Assembly: GCF_010668805.1 (NCBI RefSeq)
Contig: NZ_WUFT01000021.1
Coordinates: forward strand, 1-64,000
DNA from: Rhizobium phaseoli
GTDB lineage: Bacteria; Pseudomonadota; Alphaproteobacteria; Rhizobiales; Rhizobiaceae
DNA length: 64,000 nucleotides
Direction: 5' to 3'
Within the stretch, counting starts at the first letter, position 1; every line of letters starts with the position of its first letter. The translations under genes and the position numbers were made by a program. Below the pieces are notes generated by a model. It was not told the origin of the DNA. It did not search any database and saw nothing but the letters and a program-made list of their open reading frames with translations. Shown here one piece after another: positions 60,406-64,000 of the stretch.

Positions 60406-61130
60406 GATGCACTCCTTTCGCCGGCGGCCCGGTGCAATCCGAAATAGGCCTGGGTGACGTGCTCGCGGGTGACTGAGGCAGCCGGCCTGTCGAGGACGAT
60501 GCGTCCTTCCAGCATGCAGATGACACGGCTTGCCACGCTCATGGCGCGGGCAAGATCCTGCTCCACGAGCACGATGGTCGTTCCCGACGTTAGCAATGCC
60601 TGCAGCTGGGCGTAGACGCGATCGACGACCAGGGGCGAAAGTCCGAGCGAGACTTCGTCCAGCAGAAGAATATCGGGATTGCTCATCAGCGCCCGGCCGA
60701 TGGCGGTCGCCTGCTGTTCGCCGCCCGAGAGATGCCCGGTCTTGGCGTGGCGGCGGGGTTTGAGGTTCGGGAAGGCGTCGAGGACGCGGTCGACGCTCCA
60801 CTCGCCCTTGCGACCGCAGCTCTTTCCGAGAAGCAGGTTCTCTTCCACTGTCATCTGCGAGAAAAGGCGCCGGCCCTCCGGCACCAGGGCGATGCCCTTG
60901 GCGATCCGTTTGTGGGAGGGGACGGCGGTCAGATCTTTATCGTTGAGAAGAACTTGGCCGGAGAATGGAAGATGGGCGCCGGCGATTGATCTGAGCAGCG
61001 TCGTCTTGCCGGCGCCATTGGCGCCGACCAGTGCCAGTACCTCGCCCTTGGCGATATCGAAACTGACGCCGCGCACCGCCTGAAGCAAGCCGTGGCGGAC
61101 GTCGAGGTCGCGGATGGAGAGGAGGCTCAT
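60402..61130 (-). CDS. ABC transporter ATPase (LivF-like)
   Basis: 242 residues. Walker A is ALVGANGAGKTTLLRSIAGA, the signature is GHLSGGEQQATAIGRALMSN, Walker B is ILLLDEVSLGLSPL and the H-loop region is TIVLVEQDLARAMSVASRVI (H replaced by Q-D, as is normal in LivF). LivF has a short form without the extra region of LivG. It powers the transporter with the LivG-like subunit. The start overlaps the LivG-like stop by four bases. Confidence 0.92.
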   Translation of the reverse strand: MSLLSIRDLDVRHGLLQAVRGVSFDIAKGEVLALVGANGAGKTTLLRSIAGAHLPFSGQVLLNDKDLTAVPSHKRIAKGIALVPEGRRLFSQMTVEENLLLGKSCGRKGEWSVDRVLDAFPNLKPRRHAKTGHLSGGEQQATAIGRALMSNPDILLLDEVSLGLSPLVVDRVYAQLQALLTSGTTIVLVEQDLARAMSVASRVICMLEGRIVLDRPAASVTREHVTQAYFGLHRAAGERSAS

Positions 61131-61879
61131 GCAGGTGTCCCTCCGAGATAGGCCTTGACCACCTCCGCATTGCTCATGACCATTTTCGGCTCACCGTCGG
61201 CGATGATCCTGCCGGCGTCCATGCAGATCAGCCTTTCCGCCACCTGCAGGAGGATATGGACGATATGTTCGATCCAGACGATGCCGATGCCGCGGCGGCG
61301 CAATTCGAGGATCGTTTCCACCAGCTCGCTCGCCTCGCCATCGGTCAGTCCTCCGCCGATCTCGTCGAGCAGCAGCAGCCTCGGCTGCGTGGCCAGCGCA
61401 CGGGCAAGCTCCAGGCGTTTGCGATCGAGAAGGCCGAGCGTGTCGGCCGGGCGGTTGGCGACGTCGAGCATGCCGCAGAGCGTCAGCGAATCCACCACCC
61501 GCTGATAGGCCTCGTCGCGGCTTGCGGCATTGCCGTGCGATGCGGCGACGAAGACGTTTTCGAAGGTCGTCATGCCGCTGAAGGGTTTGGGAACCTGATG
61601 GGTCCGGACGAGCCCGGAGCGGCAGCGCTCCGCCGCCGTCCGGCTGGTGACATCGGCGCCGTCGAAGGTGATGGTTCCCGCACTTGGCGGGAAGGCGCCG
61701 GCAAGCACGCTGAGCAGCGTCGTCTTGCCCGCACCATTCGGCCCGACGATGCCGACCGCATCGCCATCGCCCATGGAAAAATCCAGGTTTTCCAGGACGA
61801 CGAGCGCGCCGAACTGCTTGTGGATTCCCTTGGCCGAGAGAAAGGCTCCCCCCGGCCGATTTTGAGCTAGCTGCTGCAC
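61127..61879 (-). CDS. ABC transporter ATPase (LivG-like)
   Basis: 250 residues. Walker A is GIVGPNGAGKTTLLSVLAGA. The Q-loop and the LivG-specific RTHQVPKPFSGMTTFENVFV follow. The signature is modified: LGLLDRKRLELARALATQPR instead of LSGGQxR, as is common in LivG proteins. Walker B is LLLLDEIGGGLTDGEASELV and the H-loop is IVWIEHIVHILLQVAERLI. It starts 6 bases after the binding-protein gene. Confidence 0.92.
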   Translation of the reverse strand: MQQLAQNRPGGAFLSAKGIHKQFGALVVLENLDFSMGDGDAVGIVGPNGAGKTTLLSVLAGAFPPSAGTITFDGADVTSRTAAERCRSGLVRTHQVPKPFSGMTTFENVFVAASHGNAASRDEAYQRVVDSLTLCGMLDVANRPADTLGLLDRKRLELARALATQPRLLLLDEIGGGLTDGEASELVETILELRRRGIGIVWIEHIVHILLQVAERLICMDAGRIIADGEPKMVMSNAEVVKAYLGGTPA

Positions 61880-61885
61880 TATCCG

Positions 61886-63205
61886 TTATCCGTTATAAGC
61901 GATCAGCTTGGCGCCGACCGGAACGTTGGGGTCGGTGGCGTTTTCGGTGACGACATAGTCGAGCGCGAATTTCGAGCCCTCGGCCGCCTTCACCCATTGC
62001 GTGCCGATGATCGGCCCGGGAGAGACGTTGGCGACCGGGCCGCTGGTGAAGTCGACCTTGCCGGCGATCGTCGTGGTCTTCAGCGTGCTGATCGCTTTGG
62101 CCACTGCTTCTTTACTCTTGACGTCGGTGCTGGCCTTCAGCGCATCGAAGCCGGCATCGATAAGTGCAAGGCTGGCGCCGAGCTGCTGCGTCCACTGTTT
62201 GCCGCTTGCGGTTTCGTAACCATCGGCGAGCTCGGTTCCGGACACACCGGTCAGCGTGGATTTGTAGGGGAAGGCCTTATGCCAGTAGGCGGCGCTGCCG
62301 ATGTTCATCCCGAGGTCGCCGAGCGCCTCGATGTCGGAAGGAAACAGGCCTGTCTTGGCGACCTGGCAGATCTTGATCTGCTGGGTCAGACCCTGTTGCG
62401 CGGCCTGACGCCAGAAGGCGGCGAAATCTGGCGGTATCGGGAACGAATTGAAGATCTCGACGCCCTCCTGCCGGAAAAGGGCGATCTGAGCTGTAAAATC
62501 GGTGGTTCCGGTTTCATAGGCGCCGGGATCGACGATGGTGAAGCCCGCCTTGGCAAGTGCGGGCGCCAGATGGGTGCGGATCGCATTGCCGTCGGCGTCG
62601 TTGGGATACATGACGCCGACCTTCTTGTTGGTCTCGATCAGGTTCCATTGCGAAACATAGGCCTTGTGGAACTCTTCGACGCCAAAGCCGAAATGATAGG
62701 TCCACTTGAACGGCGAAGGCGCGCCCGGCTTGGCGCCGCGGCCGAAATACCAGGCCTCCCAGGGCATTACCGTCGACAGGCAGGGAACGCCGGCCGCTTC
62801 ACAGGCGTCGGCCACCGGGTTGATGGTTTCGGGCGTCGAGACGGCGAGCATCAGGTCGATCGCCTGGTTGTTGATCAGGTCCTTCGCCAATTGACCGGCG
62901 CGTGAGGGATCGGACTGGGTGTCCTGGTCGAGGATCTCCACCTTCCAGGTCTTGCCGCCAGCCTGCAGGCCGTTCGCCAGCGCCTTGCGCGCGAGGTCGA
63001 GCACGTAACCGTCCGTCTCGCCGAAGCCGCCGAGCGGGCCGGTGCGCGGGCTGATGAAGCCGACCTTCAGCGTATCGCCGCTTTGAGCGAAGGCCGTGCG
63101 ACCGGAGAGCGCCAGTGCTGTTCCCCCGGCTGCGGCCGATGCGATGAAAGAGCGGCGAGTGAGCGATGCCGCGTTAAATTTTCCGCTGCGGAAAATGCCG
63201 TTCAT
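61886..63205 (-). CDS. ABC substrate-binding protein (LivK-like), Tat-exported
   Basis: 439 residues from the ATG at 63205. The leader has a twin-arginine motif (LTRRSFIASAAAGGTALALS) and is cut near TAFAQSGD. The mature part is a LivK-type binding protein: TLKVGFISPRTGPLGGFGET, VEILDQDTQSDPSRAGQLAK and LMLAVSTPETINPVADACEA. At 439 residues it is longer than LivJ/K (about 370), as in binding proteins of aromatic-compound importers. It is the second gene of the operon after the partial aldehyde dehydrogenase gene. Confidence 0.9.
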   Translation of the reverse strand: MNGIFRSGKFNAASLTRRSFIASAAAGGTALALSGRTAFAQSGDTLKVGFISPRTGPLGGFGETDGYVLDLARKALANGLQAGGKTWKVEILDQDTQSDPSRAGQLAKDLINNQAIDLMLAVSTPETINPVADACEAAGVPCLSTVMPWEAWYFGRGAKPGAPSPFKWTYHFGFGVEEFHKAYVSQWNLIETNKKVGVMYPNDADGNAIRTHLAPALAKAGFTIVDPGAYETGTTDFTAQIALFRQEGVEIFNSFPIPPDFAAFWRQAAQQGLTQQIKICQVAKTGLFPSDIEALGDLGMNIGSAAYWHKAFPYKSTLTGVSGTELADGYETASGKQWTQQLGASLALIDAGFDALKASTDVKSKEAVAKAISTLKTTTIAGKVDFTSGPVANVSPGPIIGTQWVKAAEGSKFALDYVVTENATDPNVPVGAKLIAYNG

Positions 63206-63276
63206 GAAATCATTCCTCCCTCTTGATGCAGACCTCTTGAGCCTGCTCCCATTGTTCATCCCGGCCGATCTGGTGA

Positions 63277-64000
63277 TCAGATCGGGTAGTGTCGTTTTCC
63301 CGATGCCATGGTGATCCATCTCAGCTCGGTGAATTCGTCGATCGCGGCCTTGCCGCCGAAGCGCCCGTAGCCGCTTGATTTGACGCCGCCGAACGGCATC
63401 TGTGGTTCGTCGGAAACTGTGGCCTCATTGATGTGGCAGATGCCGGATTCGAGCCGCATGGCGACGGCAAGCGCGGCATTGACGTCGGCGCTGAAAACGG
63501 CGGCCGAAAGGCCATATTCATTGTCATTCGCGACCGTCACGGCCTCGTCAACGCTGCCGACCCGGACGATCGCCGCGACCGGTCCAAAACTCTCTTCGCT
63601 GTAGATGCGCATGGCCGGCGTCACGTGATCGATGACGGTCGCGTCCATCAGCGTCCCGTGGGCCTGACCGCCGCAGACGAGGACGGCACCCTTCTGCAGC
63701 GCGTCGTCGATCAGCGACCTGACGCGGCGCACAGCCTCCGCGTTGATCAGCGTCCCGAGCGGCGTGTTGCCGTCCGCTGGGTGGCCTGCGACGAGGGTCG
63801 CGGCTTTCCTCCCGAACTTGCCGACGAAGTGGTCGGCGATCTCGTCCATCAGGATGATCCGCTCCGTCGACATGCAGATCTGGCCCTGGTTCATGAAGGC
63901 GCCGAAGGCGGCGGCGCTGACGGCTTCGTCGATATCGGCGTCGGCAAGCACGATGAACGGCGCCTTGCCGCCGAGTTCGAGCAGGCAGCGCTTCAAATGC
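63277..64000 (-). CDS. aldehyde dehydrogenase, C-terminal part (5' end outside window)
   Basis: About 240 residues of an aldehyde dehydrogenase running off the right edge. It shows the catalytic glutamate region (CLLELGGKAPFIVLADADID), the catalytic cysteine in FMNQGQICMSTERIILMDEI and the close MPFGGVKSSGYGRFGGKAAI. It is a clear paralogue of the gene at 56175-57620: the same motifs, and closing stretches such as GGKAAIDEFTELRWITMASG against GGKAAIAEFTDLRWITIEDS. It is the first visible gene of the operon, 71 bases before the LivK-like gene. Confidence 0.9.
   Translation of the reverse strand, partial: HLKRCLLELGGKAPFIVLADADIDEAVSAAAFGAFMNQGQICMSTERIILMDEIADHFVGKFGRKAATLVAGHPADGNTPLGTLINAEAVRRVRSLIDDALQKGAVLVCGGQAHGTLMDATVIDHVTPAMRIYSEESFGPVAAIVRVGSVDEAVTVANDNEYGLSAAVFSADVNAALAVAMRLESGICHINEATVSDEPQMPFGGVKSSGYGRFGGKAAIDEFTELRWITMASGKRHYPI

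Overview
The window reads as an accessory (probably plasmid or chromid) segment of a Rhizobium-type alphaproteobacterium. It is GC-rich throughout. It carries an RpoI-like iron sigma factor beside a hydroxamate-siderophore gene set, RirA-type iron-responsive (IRO) boxes of the form TGA-N9-TCA, an SigF/NrsF ECF pair, HWE-kinase and GGDEF/EAL signalling proteins, a Rhizobiales-type intergenic palindromic repeat, TRAP and Liv-type transporters, and an IS4-family transposase at the left edge. Family names below come from motifs read in the translations; no database search was run.

Layout. 0-0.76 kb: 3' end of an IS4-family element. 0.9-15.0 kb: an iron/siderophore island. On the minus strand, GNAT, a Tat-exported ferric-siderophore binding protein and a double FecCD permease are translationally coupled. 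Divergent from them lies the RpoI-like sigma gene behind an IRO box. Further on the minus strand is an acyltransferase-MATE exporter-PLP enzyme operon. Divergent from that is MbtH-like protein, a one-module C-A-T-TE peptide synthetase and an ornithine/lysine N-monooxygenase, followed by a convergent phosphopantetheinyl transferase. The 152-nt gap between the two biosynthetic operons has two back-to-back matches to the TAAAT-N16-CGT promoter type of iron-starvation sigma factors. The proposed circuit is: iron limitation releases RirA from the IRO box, RpoI is made, and RpoI fires both operons. The EntF-like architecture suggests a cyclic oligomer of N-acyl-N-hydroxy-ornithine or -lysine units, but the PLP gamma-family enzyme and the damaged condensation motif are unusual.

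15.3-20.7 kb: a chemoreceptor, then an SigF-NrsF pair with matched ECF promoters driving itself and a methionine/lysine-rich repeat protein, followed by a cytochrome b plus sulfite-oxidase-like molybdoenzyme. 21.1-26.1 kb: FadR-type regulator, TRAP transporter and idonate-5-dehydrogenase-like enzyme. 26.2-30.5 kb: remnants of a FAD oxidoreductase and a frameshifted exported protein around a diguanylate cyclase/HWE kinase pair. 30.7-39.5 kb: amino-acid catabolism (Lrp, alanine racemase, D-amino acid dehydrogenase, AraC regulator, omega-transaminase, XRE-cupin regulator, pyrroline-carboxylate reductase-like and Ldh-family enzymes). 39.9-42.3 kb: three TadE/TadG-like genes.

42.6-50.0 kb is a decay zone: a sugar-binding protein without its signal peptide, an internally shortened methyltransferase, an SDR fragment, an intact thioredoxin-reductase-like gene with divergent TetR regulator, an N-terminally shortened PAS-GGDEF-EAL protein and a DoxX remnant. 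50.2-51.8 kb: ECF sigma, cupredoxin and DUF4142 genes. 52.0-55.3 kb: a second iron-uptake locus behind a 43-bp perfect palindrome containing an IRO box; a deletion has fused its permease to the 3' half of its ATPase gene, yet a 432-residue protein of unknown function at its end stays intact. 55.5-56.1 kb: a soluble two-HAMP protein. 56.2-64 kb: a minus-strand operon of two related aldehyde dehydrogenases, a coniferyl-alcohol-dehydrogenase-like SDR and a complete Liv-type ABC transporter, probably for uptake and oxidation of an aromatic alcohol or aldehyde.
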